Position numbers and translations under genes: made by a program. From Planomicrobium soli (lineage in GTDB: Bacteria > Bacillota > Bacilli > Bacillales_A > Planococcaceae): DNA of 64,000 nucleotides. Position 1 is the first letter of the stretch. The number at the start of each line of letters is the position of its first letter. Shown in pieces: positions 17,363-24,763 of the stretch. The DNA is taken from NCBI RefSeq assembly GCF_003014655.1, contig NZ_PYAT01000004.1:186001-250000 (forward strand), written 5' to 3'. The notes beneath the pieces were generated by a model. That model had not been told where the DNA came from. It did no database searches and saw only the letters and a list, made by a program, of their open reading frames with translations.

Positions 17363-17495
17363 GGTTATTTCTGATGATTGCGGGTGAACTCTCTTAACAG
17401 AGTTTAAATAGAAGGGAGTTCGAAGGGACAAACTACGGTGACTTCAATTATGAGGCAGGAGGGGTAGAGTACAGCAAACGGGAACAGAATAGTTG
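17363..17495 (+). pseudogene. Decayed second copy of the SigB-type small gene
   Basis: Matches the promoter, leader and last codons of the small gene at 23849-24113 but lacks the middle. The shared parts are the -35/-10 pair GGTTAT-N13-GGGTGA, the leader around AACTCT...AGAGTTTAAA with a following GGAG site, then AATTA[TC]GA and GTAGAGTACAGCAAACGG. The deletion leaves no full reading frame. Element copy A starts 10 bases later. Confidence 0.7.
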
Positions 17496-17505
17496 TGGGA
17501 ATCGA

Positions 17506-17694
17506 CGGCTGCGTCTGGGCAACTTTTTTGGTCTCTGGAGGCGCTTTTTTGTATCTTTTTGTGAGTTTTCATGTAGAAAGGCGGAAATGCATGTAGAGAG
17601 TTCAGAAAGTCATGTAAGAAGCTTAAAAGTTCGTTTAGAAATTCGAGAAACACATGTAAGAAGGCGAAAACTTCATGAAAAAAATATTGAAAGT
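17506..17694 (+). repeat. Dispersed element, copy A: hairpin plus six 21-bp units
   Basis: An imperfect G/C-rich hairpin with a T7 tail (17506-17550) is followed by CATG-led units starting at 17570, 17590, 17611, 17632, 17653 and 17674, that is steps of 20, 21, 21, 21 and 21. Unit consensus is CATGTA then A/G-rich sequence ending in AAAAGTT. Units 3, 5 and 6 are recognisably the same as units 3, 5 and 6 of the other copies. This copy shows a one-base loss in unit 1 and a damaged unit 4 (CGTTTAG). Confidence 0.9.
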
Positions 17695-17743
17695 GAAACT
17701 TCTCATGAATTTTTCAATTCAATGAATACTAGTCTTTTATCCC

Positions 17744-17772
17744 TTGCTATTGTATGTCAATATTCATAAAAT
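17744..17772 (+). promoter_or_regulatory. Likely SigA promoter of the helicase-LexA fusion gene
   Basis: TTGCTA, 17 bases, TAAAAT. The transcript would start near 17780 and rules out the TTG at 17744 as the gene's start. No GAAC-N4-GTTC LexA box was seen around it. Confidence 0.5.
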
Positions 17773-17809
17773 AAAGGTAGAAGTTGTAAAGAGACGGGAA
17801 GTGTCAAAA

Positions 17810-20239
17810 ATGAAGCTAAATGTTGAGCAGCGCCGGATTGTTGAGCTGGAACCAACGGGCCCTATGCTAGTGAAGGGGGTTGCGGGATCCGGAAAGACGA
17901 CTGTTGCCATACGAAGAATCCAGTTCCTGATGGATCATTATTGCCATGAAGAAGATGACAAGATTTTGCTAGTCACTTATAACAAAACTTTACTAAATTA
18001 TATAAAGCATCAGTATGACCGGTTGGCTGACAGCGAGCAAGATGCGGAGCGCTTTTTCACGTCGAATGCGGAAGTGGAGATTGTGACAATCGACAGCTTG
18101 ATGTTTACGGCATTTAGAAACTATCAGAAGCGGATAGGAAAAAAGCTTGAAATTGCTTCTGTTGAAAAGATACATAAAGCGATGATCATGGCCATCCATG
18201 AGGTGAAAAAATCCTATCCGGAAGTGAAATTGCTATCACCGAAGAACAGCAGATTCCTGCTGGACGAAGTAGAATGGCTTTATTCCTGTTCGATGGAAGA
18301 TGTAGAAACGTATCAGTCTGTTGACAGGATTGGGCGGGCGTCGGGCAATAGCGGGACACCTCAAAAATTGCTGAAAAACTCGCAAACACGAGCGGCTATT
18401 TTTGAAGTTTCGCGGTTTTTTTGGCAATTGCTCGAAAAAGAAGGGTTTGTAACATTTAAGCAGATGAATCTTCAGGCACTGAATGAAGTGCGGCAAAGTG
18501 CTTCAGGCAGCTACACACATATCATTATCGACGAAAGCCAAGATTTGACACGCGTCCAGCTGGAGTTTCTAAAAGAGCTGTACAAAGAAAAGGCGCATTC
18601 TTCACTAATGTTCGTTGCGGACAATACGCAAAGCATTTACCCGCAATCTTGGCTCGGGAAAGGCCGGCCATATACGACAATTGGGTTTGATATGAGCGGG
18701 AAATCACGGACGCTAAGCAAAAATTACCGGACGACGACGGAGATTTCGACAGCGGCGTTCCATTTAATCGAAGCGGATGAGAGCATCCAGTCGAATGTTG
18801 ATTTTGTCAAACCTGCTTTGATTGACCGGCACGGCCATCCGCCGATTTACCGGTTCTTTTTAACACCTCAGCAGCAAGTGAAGTTTTTGGCTGATGAAAT
18901 CAATTTGCTCAAGAACGATTATGCTTTGTCTGATATGTGCATCGTTGCAAGAGGGAAACGAAATATTGAAAGCGCAGCGATTGACTTGGAAAAGGCGGGA
19001 ATTCAATGCGAAATCTTGCAAAACCAAGATCCGGATTTTGAATCGGATAAAGTGAAACTGGTGACGATGCATTCGATAAAAGGCTTAGAGTTTAAAGTCA
19101 TCTTTCTTATTGACTTGAATAGCGGATTGATTCCCCAGGACTTGTATGCGGATGCCGAAGATCAAAAGACAGTGGAGTCAGATGAGCGCAAGCTCCTGTA
19201 TGTTGGTATGACTCGGGCAAATGAGCTGTTGTATATGTCTTCTGTGAAAAAGCCTTCCAGTTTCATCAAGGAAATCAACCGCAAGCATTTGCGGATGAAA
19301 AAAGACGCGTCTCTCCGGCCATTCGAATCAATCAGCATGACCGATTACCGGTTAACAGATGGACTGGTGGATCTTCATTCCAAAGAAGAGCTTACCCGCC
19401 AATGGCTGATCCGGGAATTAAATGAAACCTATGGTTATCCGCTGGAACTGATGCAATTGGAGTATCCCGTGCAGCAGTTCTCGAAAAAAGGTTATTGCGA
19501 CATTGTGGTAATGGTTTATTCCGGTGGGGAGGCGCGACCGTATATCATTGCAGAAGTGAAGCGATTTGGCAGCGGCATCGAAGACGCCGTGGCACAAGTG
19601 AAAAGTTACTTGGAAGCTGACAGCCGCGCGTTTTACGGAATCGCAACCGACGGGCTTGAAGTCAAAATCATCGACCGGCAAGGCGAAGAAGTGCAGGATT
19701 TGCCGAAATGCCGTCCGCAGTTTCTACCGGATACAAAAAGCCGGCGGGTGTACAAAAATTTCAAGAACGGTAGGCAGTATGACTATGCGGAAGAACAAGA
19801 TGCACCTGGCCAAATCGAAGTGAAAGAAGCAGGTTCAGAAGTGCTGATGCAAGTGCATGAGACGGTGGCGGTGCCATTGATTGGGAACGTTGCGGCTGGA
19901 ATTCCTACTTTGGCAAGCGAATCATACGAAACAACGCTTCACTTACCGCGTGAATGGGTGGTGTCACCGAGCGAAACTTTCTCATTAACCGTCACCGGCG
20001 ACAGTATGACCGGTGCTGGAATCGATAAAGGTGATATCGTGATTGTTCACCAGCAGAACACTGTATCGAACAACGACATTGTCATTGCAGTCATCGATGG
20101 TGAAGCGACCATGAAAAAATACATGGCGATGGGCAGCGAAATTCTTCTGCTGTCGGAAAATCCAAGCTACGAACCGATTATGATGCGAAGTGAAGATGTC
20201 TATATAAATGGGCGGGTAATTGGGGTTTTGAAGAAGTAG
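17810..20239 (+). CDS. UvrD-like helicase / HsdR_N nuclease / LexA-S24 peptidase fusion
   Basis: 809 residues from ATG 17810 (the in-frame upstream TTG lies inside the promoter). Residues 1-490 are a superfamily 1 helicase: Walker A 'GVAGSGKTT' (K29), 'IIIDESQDL' near 238, 'FVADNTQSIYP', 'SKNYRTTTEI', 'VTMHSIKGLEFKVIF' and 'LLYVGMTRA' near 463. Residues about 525-640 match HsdR_N-type PD-(D/E)xK nucleases: D564 in 'GYCDIVV', E582-V-K584 in 'IIAEVKRF', Q in 'AQVKSYL'. Residues about 685-809 are a LexA-like S24 peptidase with cleavage pair A696-G697 ('NVAAGIPT'), S732 ('GDSM') and K769 ('EATMKKY'), spaced as in LexA. It could unwind and cut DNA and inactivate or activate itself by RecA-stimulated cleavage. 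Ends 48 bases before element copy B. Confidence 0.9.
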   Translation: MKLNVEQRRIVELEPTGPMLVKGVAGSGKTTVAIRRIQFLMDHYCHEEDDKILLVTYNKTLLNYIKHQYDRLADSEQDAERFFTSNAEVEIVTIDSLMFTAFRNYQKRIGKKLEIASVEKIHKAMIMAIHEVKKSYPEVKLLSPKNSRFLLDEVEWLYSCSMEDVETYQSVDRIGRASGNSGTPQKLLKNSQTRAAIFEVSRFFWQLLEKEGFVTFKQMNLQALNEVRQSASGSYTHIIIDESQDLTRVQLEFLKELYKEKAHSSLMFVADNTQSIYPQSWLGKGRPYTTIGFDMSGKSRTLSKNYRTTTEISTAAFHLIEADESIQSNVDFVKPALIDRHGHPPIYRFFLTPQQQVKFLADEINLLKNDYALSDMCIVARGKRNIESAAIDLEKAGIQCEILQNQDPDFESDKVKLVTMHSIKGLEFKVIFLIDLNSGLIPQDLYADAEDQKTVESDERKLLYVGMTRANELLYMSSVKKPSSFIKEINRKHLRMKKDASLRPFESISMTDYRLTDGLVDLHSKEELTRQWLIRELNETYGYPLELMQLEYPVQQFSKKGYCDIVVMVYSGGEARPYIIAEVKRFGSGIEDAVAQVKSYLEADSRAFYGIATDGLEVKIIDRQGEEVQDLPKCRPQFLPDTKSRRVYKNFKNGRQYDYAEEQDAPGQIEVKEAGSEVLMQVHETVAVPLIGNVAAGIPTLASESYETTLHLPREWVVSPSETFSLTVTGDSMTGAGIDKGDIVIVHQQNTVSNNDIVIAVIDGEATMKKYMAMGSEILLLSENPSYEPIMMRSEDVYINGRVIGVLKK

Positions 20240-20287
20240 AATGTGGAACTAGAAGAGAAATACTGCTATAGATTGAAATATATTAAC

Positions 20288-20482
20288 CGGCGGCTGCGTC
20301 TGGGAACCTTTTTGGTTTCTGGAAGTGGCTTTTTTTGTATCTTTTTGCAGTGAGTTCATGAAGAAACGCGAGAACAGCATGAAGTGAATTTGAAAAGTCA
20401 TATAGGGAGCTGGAAAGTGCATGTAGAAACTCAAAAAGTGCATGTAAGAAGCTGAAAACTTCATGAAGAAAATATTGGAAGG
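20288..20482 (+). repeat. Dispersed element, copy B: terminator hairpin plus six 21-bp units
   Basis: The hairpin (GGGAACC-TTTT-GGTTTCT core, T7 tail, 20288-20337) directly serves the helicase fusion as terminator. Units start at 20357, 20378, 20399, 20420, 20441 and 20462, exactly 21 bases apart. All begin CATG except unit 3 (CATATAG). The order of unit variants matches copies A and C. Confidence 0.92.
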
Positions 20483-20583
20483 GGGTGGACAATTTATAGT
20501 AAGTGGATTTGAGAATTTAACTGTACGCTTTTGCAAGTAGCTCTAAAATAGATTACGCAATACTGATAACAGAAGAGAACAAG

Positions 20584-20639
20584 AAACGCCTTTTGGTAAG
20601 CCAGTGATGTTGGGTTACTAAAAGGCGTTATTTTTTTTT
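20584..20639 (+). terminator. Strong hairpin with T10 tail
   Basis: AAACGCCTTTTGGTAA pairs with TTACTAAAAGGCGTT, followed by ten Ts. It isolates the next gene from the helicase region. Confidence 0.88.
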
Positions 20640-20660
20640 CAACCTAAGTGGTTAATTATT

Positions 20661-20677
20661 TTAACCGGATTTTAACC
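20661..20677 (+). promoter_or_regulatory. PhoP-like direct repeat upstream of the FemAB-like gene
   Basis: TTAACC-N5-TTAACC, an 11-base period as in B. subtilis PhoP boxes (TTAACA repeats); a weaker TCAACC lies 22 bases upstream. The gene starts 83 bases downstream of the second repeat. The same arrangement occurs at 22034 and 24522. Confidence 0.5.
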
Positions 20678-20759
20678 TAATGGGTCTAGCATCTATCTTA
20701 ATAAGAAGAGACTGGGGCCAAAAGGAGACAACGGAATCCTTCAAAGAAGAGAGGCTGGA

Positions 20760-21722
20760 ATGATGAAAGATTTGTATGTCGATCAAAGCTTTGGCCGGTT
20801 GCATGAAGCCATGGAAAATGGAACGTGCGAAGTATTCGATTTCTTACATGCATTGGGAACGGTAAAACATATATTCACCAAGCGGGAGATTCCGATCAAA
20901 ATCGGCGGAAAAGTTTTCTATGAACTCGTTACGTCCTGTGCATACGGAGGGCCGATAATTACCGGCTGCGAAGAGGCGAATAAACGGAAGTTGGCTTATG
21001 AGTTCGATCTCGCATTTGAAAGGTACTGCAAGGAACATCGGATTGTCTGGGAATACGTGCGTTTTCACCCGGTCACAGGGAACGCAGAAGATTTTGCCGA
21101 ATGCTATGATCTTCATTATATCGGCCAAATATTCGGCACCGATTTGCAAACGTTTGCAGATCCGGTTCAGGAAGAGTTTTCGGAGACTGCTAAAAAAACG
21201 GTCTGGAGAGCTTTAGAGGCTTGCGTCGAATATCGGATTATAGAAAAGCCAAAAAATCTTCATCAGTTTTATAAATTCTATTCTTCTTTTGTTGGGAAAG
21301 GCGAGAAGAAATTCAAGGCCGACTTTTTTGGGGAATGTGGAAAATCATTTGGCAAACAGATTGTGCTTGTTGAATCGTTATATAAAGGGCAAGTGATTGG
21401 CATGGGATTGAACTTTCTTTCCAACAATGTGTTGCTTACCCACCTGTCTGTAGTAAATCCTTCTTTTTGCTATCTCTCACCGGAGCATATCATGCACTTC
21501 GGCCTCACGTTATGGGGAAAAGAAAAGGGCGTTGATCTCATTCTCGATAGCAGCTGGCTGATCGATCCTGTAGCAAGCGACAGGCACCTCTTCAAAAAGC
21601 AATTCAGCCAGAACACGAGATTTGACTATTACATCGGGCAGCGGGTTTGGGATAGAGGGATTTACCGGAAGTTATGCGACGTTGCGGAAAACGGGGAGAC
21701 GGAAGTCTATGATTTTGCTTAA
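20760..21722 (+). CDS. FemAB/GNAT-fold acyltransferase-like protein
   Basis: 320 residues with the look of FemAB-related GNAT proteins: an N-terminal half-domain with 'YELVTSCAYGGPIITGCEEANKRKLAYEFDLAFERYCKEHRIVWEYVRFHP' (the YGGP and VRFHP signatures), and a C-terminal GNAT half with 'ADFFGECGKSFGKQIVLVESLYKGQVIGMGLNFLSNNVLLTHLSVVNPSFCYLSPEHIMHFGLTLWGKEKGVDLILD'. Family members transfer amino acids from tRNA to peptidoglycan or acyl groups to surface sugars. Substrate here is unknown. Two adjacent ATGs allow a start at 20760 or 20763. The PhoP-like boxes suggest induction in phosphate limitation. Confidence 0.7.
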   Translation: MMKDLYVDQSFGRLHEAMENGTCEVFDFLHALGTVKHIFTKREIPIKIGGKVFYELVTSCAYGGPIITGCEEANKRKLAYEFDLAFERYCKEHRIVWEYVRFHPVTGNAEDFAECYDLHYIGQIFGTDLQTFADPVQEEFSETAKKTVWRALEACVEYRIIEKPKNLHQFYKFYSSFVGKGEKKFKADFFGECGKSFGKQIVLVESLYKGQVIGMGLNFLSNNVLLTHLSVVNPSFCYLSPEHIMHFGLTLWGKEKGVDLILDSSWLIDPVASDRHLFKKQFSQNTRFDYYIGQRVWDRGIYRKLCDVAENGETEVYDFA

Positions 21723-21850
21723 CGGGTAAGGATGGAGTGTGGTTGTCGGTTCTGGTTTAGCATTTCGTATATACATTGAGTTTTATAAATGCTAATTTCT
21801 ATAGTCAAAAATTATAATCCTTATATCACCCTTGATGATATTAGATTGCA

Positions 21851-21893
21851 AATAGAAGCCTATCCCATTTATTAGTGGGATAAGCTTCTATTT
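21851..21893 (+). terminator. Terminator after the FemAB-like gene
   Basis: AATAGAAGC(C)TATCCCA pairs with TGGGATA(A)GCTTCTATT. The tail is short in Ts, so it may be bidirectional and of moderate strength. Confidence 0.7.
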
Positions 21894-22033
21894 AGTTAAA
21901 AAATTGATGCGACATAGATATAGAATTGTAAATATGAATGTGGGAAAGAAACATGCTCGCTATTTTCTAGCATCTATTTATTTTACAAACTGAATTCCTT
22001 TCATGACTGTCTTTCGATTTTCTTATCATTAAG

Positions 22034-22050
22034 TTAACTGTAATTTAACT
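22034..22050 (+). promoter_or_regulatory. PhoP-like direct repeat upstream of the secreted phosphoesterase
   Basis: TTAACT-N5-TTAACT with an 11-base period. A TATAAT lies at 22093-22098. The downstream gene is a predicted phosphatase, which is what a Pho regulon member should be. Confidence 0.55.
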
Positions 22051-22220
22051 ATAGAATGCTAATGTTAGTAGTAATAAAAACCTACGCTATTGTATAATAT
22101 TCTTATGAAAAAATCTAAATTTTCTTTAAACTTAAAAATGAGATGAAGGTATACAACTTAAGAAATAGAAGAGCAATGCCTGATTAGAATCTAGAGAAAC
22201 TGGAATCGGAGTGGTATTCA

Positions 22221-23600
22221 ATGAAAGGGCCAGTTCAAAACAAAAAAAGGCGGGTGTTTTTTGGTGCAGGGGTTCTGCTGGCATTGATCGGGTTTTTTAG
22301 TTTTTTCGTATCAAGGGATCAGGCTGAGCCGGGGGACTATTCCGTCACTTCTTTTTCCATATCGCCCGGCAGCGATGAAACAAGAGTGAATTTCTCTTGG
22401 CTGACTTCCGGCGATTCTGCTCCAGGCGTGATTGAGTTTGCCAAAGCGGGTGGCGATGCAAAAGCGCAACAAGTCAAAGCCGCAACCCAAAAAGCGGACG
22501 GTGAATGGATCGAAAACGAAGCGACCATCAGCGGGTTGGAATCTTCCGCGGAATATACCTATCGCTTCGGGGACGGCGAAGGCAACTGGACCGAAAAAGA
22601 GCAGTTTAGAACGCAGGATCCGGAAAACTTCAATTTTATATTGATGGGCGATCCGCAGCTTGGCTCTTCAGGGGATCTGGAAGGGGACGTGGAAAACTGG
22701 ACCGACACATTGGATAAAGCGCTCTCTACATACCCGGAAAGCAGCTTTATCCAGAGTGCCGGGGACCAAGTGGAAAACGCCGATTCCAAAGAGGAATACA
22801 GTGGGCTCTTTTCTCCTGAAGTCCTATCGAAGATTCCTTTGGCCGCGACCGTCGGAAACCATGACCACGGCATTCTCTACAAGGACTATTTCCATATGCC
22901 GAACCAAAGCGAGGAACTCGGGGAAACGGCCGACTCTCCGGGAAACTATTATTACACCTACGGCAACACGTTAATCATGAATATCAATACGAACAGCAAT
23001 GATATAGCAGAACACGTTCAATTTATGGAAGAGACAATAGCCGCTACGGAAAAACAGGATTTCAAGTGGAAACTGATTGTTTTTCACCATTCCATCTATA
23101 GCGTAGGGGGGCACGCGTATTCACCGGATATTCTGGCGCTGAGGGAAGGTCTTGTTCCAGCGATCGACAAAATAGATATTGATGCGGTTCTTATGGGGCA
23201 TGACCATTCCTACGCCAGAACCCATCAGATGAAAGGTTTCTCCCCTTTGAACAACCAAAAGGTCCAGGACGGCGCGGTCATCAACCCGGATGGAACGCTC
23301 TATCTAACGGTCAATTCCTCAAGCGGCAGTAAATTCTATGCCTTGTCAGATGAAGAAGAACCGTATGCGGCAGTGAAAGAGCAATTGGATGTTCCGACAT
23401 TCACCAATGTGGAAATTACTGATAACAGTTTGGAGTTGATGACCTATCGCACGGATACGATGGAAGTGAGCGATTCGTACAAGATTATCAAGGATGAGTC
23501 GATCACAGTCGAACTTCCAGGGTTTTGTGACGGTTCCGGTGTTGTTGCTGGTATTAAAGTTTGTCCCTTTGTTGAAAACGATTCAAGTTATTCACTATAA
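22221..23600 (+). CDS. Extracytoplasmic metallophosphoesterase (purple-acid-phosphatase type)
   Basis: 459 residues. An N-terminal basic stretch and helix (about 13-30) give a signal anchor or signal peptide. A fibronectin-like domain (about 42-135: 'SPGSDETRVNFSWLTSGDSAPGVIEFAK') precedes the calcineurin-like catalytic domain. Metal-site motifs are 'LMGDPQLG' (GD.Q), 'QSAGDQVEN' (GD.V), 'ATVGNHDHG' (GNHD), 'VFHHSIYS' (H) and 'LMGHDHSYART' (GHDH). Probably releases phosphate from extracellular phosphomonoesters. The last 25 residues ('GFCDGSGVVAGIKVCPFV') look unlike the family and may reflect frame loss just before element copy C, which starts 11 bases after the stop. Confidence 0.88.
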   Translation: MKGPVQNKKRRVFFGAGVLLALIGFFSFFVSRDQAEPGDYSVTSFSISPGSDETRVNFSWLTSGDSAPGVIEFAKAGGDAKAQQVKAATQKADGEWIENEATISGLESSAEYTYRFGDGEGNWTEKEQFRTQDPENFNFILMGDPQLGSSGDLEGDVENWTDTLDKALSTYPESSFIQSAGDQVENADSKEEYSGLFSPEVLSKIPLAATVGNHDHGILYKDYFHMPNQSEELGETADSPGNYYYTYGNTLIMNINTNSNDIAEHVQFMEETIAATEKQDFKWKLIVFHHSIYSVGGHAYSPDILALREGLVPAIDKIDIDAVLMGHDHSYARTHQMKGFSPLNNQKVQDGAVINPDGTLYLTVNSSSGSKFYALSDEEEPYAAVKEQLDVPTFTNVEITDNSLELMTYRTDTMEVSDSYKIIKDESITVELPGFCDGSGVVAGIKVCPFVENDSSYSL

Positions 23601-23610
23601 GTGCATATTA

Positions 23611-23799
23611 GCTGCGTTTAGAAACCTTTTTGGTTTCTGGAGGCGGCTTTTTTTGTGTCTTTTTGCGGAATTTCATGTAAAAAGGTGAGCAATGTATGTA
23701 GAGAGTTCAGAAAGTCATGTAAGGAGCTTAAAAGTTCATGTAGAAAAACAAATAGTTCATGTAAGAGAGCGAAAACTTCATGAGGAAAATAGTGGAAGC
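23611..23799 (+). repeat. Dispersed element, copy C: terminator hairpin plus six 21-bp units
   Basis: Hairpin TAGAAACC-TTTTT-GGTTTCTGGAGGCGGC with T7 tail acts as the phosphoesterase terminator. Units start at 23674, 23695, 23716, 23737, 23758 and 23779, exactly 21 bases apart; unit 2 begins TATG. Unit-by-unit order equals copies A and B. On the minus strand the units keep an open frame of FLHELLS-like heptads, which follows from the 21-base period and lacks ribosome-site support. Confidence 0.92.
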
Positions 23800-23848
23800 A
23801 ACTTATACTGCAAATTGAGGCGGAAATAGTCAAAGCAATAATGAATGC

Positions 23849-23873
23849 GCTTAATTTTAGTAATTACGGGTAA
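23849..23873 (+). promoter_or_regulatory. SigB-like promoter of the small acidic protein gene
   Basis: GCTTAA, 13 bases, GGGTAA compares well with the SigB pattern GTTTAA-N12-15-GGGTAT. The decayed copy at 17363 keeps GGTTAT-N13-GGGTGA. A short leader with AACTCT...AAAGTTT dyad symmetry and GGAGGGA follows. Confidence 0.6.
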
Positions 23874-23909
23874 ACTCTAGTAACAAAGTTTAAACAGGAG
23901 GGATTTTTA

Positions 23910-24113
23910 ATGACGAGAAAAGGCACGGCGGGTCGCGCACCCCAATCCAATATAGGCGCCAACGACTCTGCAGTCGACAAAGCTGTCAAGAAGGTAAAAG
24001 AAGTTTTCGATGGCGAAAACGAAGCAACTAATTACGATGATGTCGATCATGATGCAGAGGCGATAGAGTATAGCAAACGGAAACAGGCAGAGGATAATCG
24101 AGAGAACGAATAA
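23910..24113 (+). CDS. Small acidic hydrophilic protein, probable general-stress gene
   Basis: 67 residues, no signal or membrane segment, strongly acidic C-terminal half ('ATNYDDVDHDAEAIEYSKRKQAEDNRENE'). No family recognised. ATG is well placed behind GGAGGGATTTTTA. The SigB-like promoter and hydrophilic, disordered composition resemble small stress proteins, which is inference. A broken copy lies 6.5 kb upstream, and both copies sit beside a 21-bp-unit element. Confidence 0.75.
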   Translation: MTRKGTAGRAPQSNIGANDSAVDKAVKKVKEVFDGENEATNYDDVDHDAEAIEYSKRKQAEDNRENE

Positions 24114-24185
24114 TTTTTGAGAAGATAGTAAATCACATCTCTGTTTAAAAAAAATTCAGCTTACTTAATCCAGTTGAATGCAGAT

Positions 24186-24229
24186 AAATCCCCCTACAAA
24201 AATCACAATGGTTTTTGTAGGGGGATTTT
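24186..24229 (+). terminator. Hairpin-family member 2; terminator after the small acidic protein gene
   Basis: A near-perfect stem, AAATCCCCCTACAAAAA with TTTTTGTAGGGGGATTTT, loop TCACAATGG. Same scaffold as 13179-13225 and 44180-44240. Confidence 0.9.
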
Positions 24230-24310
24230 GTGTTTTCTAGATAATTTTATTAGTTATTAATGAACCGCATACAAGGCAAAATGTGAACTGGAGAAATAAA
24301 GTTGCTTAAT

Positions 24311-24345
24311 AAAAAAGACCCGCCGGATTATATCACCGGCGGGTC
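24311..24345 (-). terminator. Minus-strand-oriented hairpin without a visible minus-strand gene
   Basis: GACCCGCCGG pairs perfectly with CCGGCGGGTC; the T run lies only on the minus-strand side (TCTTTTTT). It would stop transcripts moving leftward, yet no leftward gene is visible to its right. Confidence 0.65.
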
Positions 24346-24521
24346 CATGTCTGCCATACTTTACACATTTATTTCTGCAAAAGTATGTACTTATCTTATA
24401 AATTATAAGGCAAATAAGATTTTGGTAAAGCTCTTGTAAAAAGAATAGAAAGCTTTACACTAGCATAATTCTATATAAATTCTTGTGTTTTTTTGTCTTT
24501 AGTGTTAAATAATTATTATTT

Positions 24522-24538
24522 TTAACCGTTTTTTAACC
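24522..24538 (+). promoter_or_regulatory. PhoP-like direct repeat upstream of the Ig-like secreted protein
   Basis: TTAACC-N5-TTAACC, 11-base period, followed 9 bases later by TAATAT as possible -10. The 200 bases from there to the gene start would be an untranslated leader; a 63-codon frame in it (24552) has no ribosome site. Confidence 0.5.
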
Positions 24539-24763
24539 TGGGCATCTTAATATGACTTCTATTAAGAAAAGGATAGAAAAGCATTCTCTTCGCCAACAGT
24601 TGTTTTTTGAAAGTAAAAAGCTTAAGTTATTGCCAGTTCGTTCTATTTTTAAATACGAAGCCTGTTTTTTGAAAAGATGGGTTCGATACAGAGTACTGCA
24701 ACGAAAAACCGGTATTTACTGTTGTCCATCAACAGTAGTATAAAAAAGAAAGAAGGTGCAGGG

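Noticed and set aside
16438-17397. Several long plus-strand frames opposite the HEPN gene
   Set aside because: They are GC-skew shadows of a well-supported minus-strand gene with terminator and ribosome site; their proteins are Arg/Pro-rich without family features.
17444-23833. Minus-strand frames through the three elements, encoding heptads like FLHELLS / SLHDFLN
   Set aside because: A 21-base period keeps any frame open and makes seven-residue repeats automatically. There is no ribosome site, copy A is frame-broken, and the T-rich hairpin overlaps the frame.
24552-24743. 63-codon frame before the first Ig-like protein
   Set aside because: No ribosome site; it lies just behind the probable promoter and most likely is untranslated leader.
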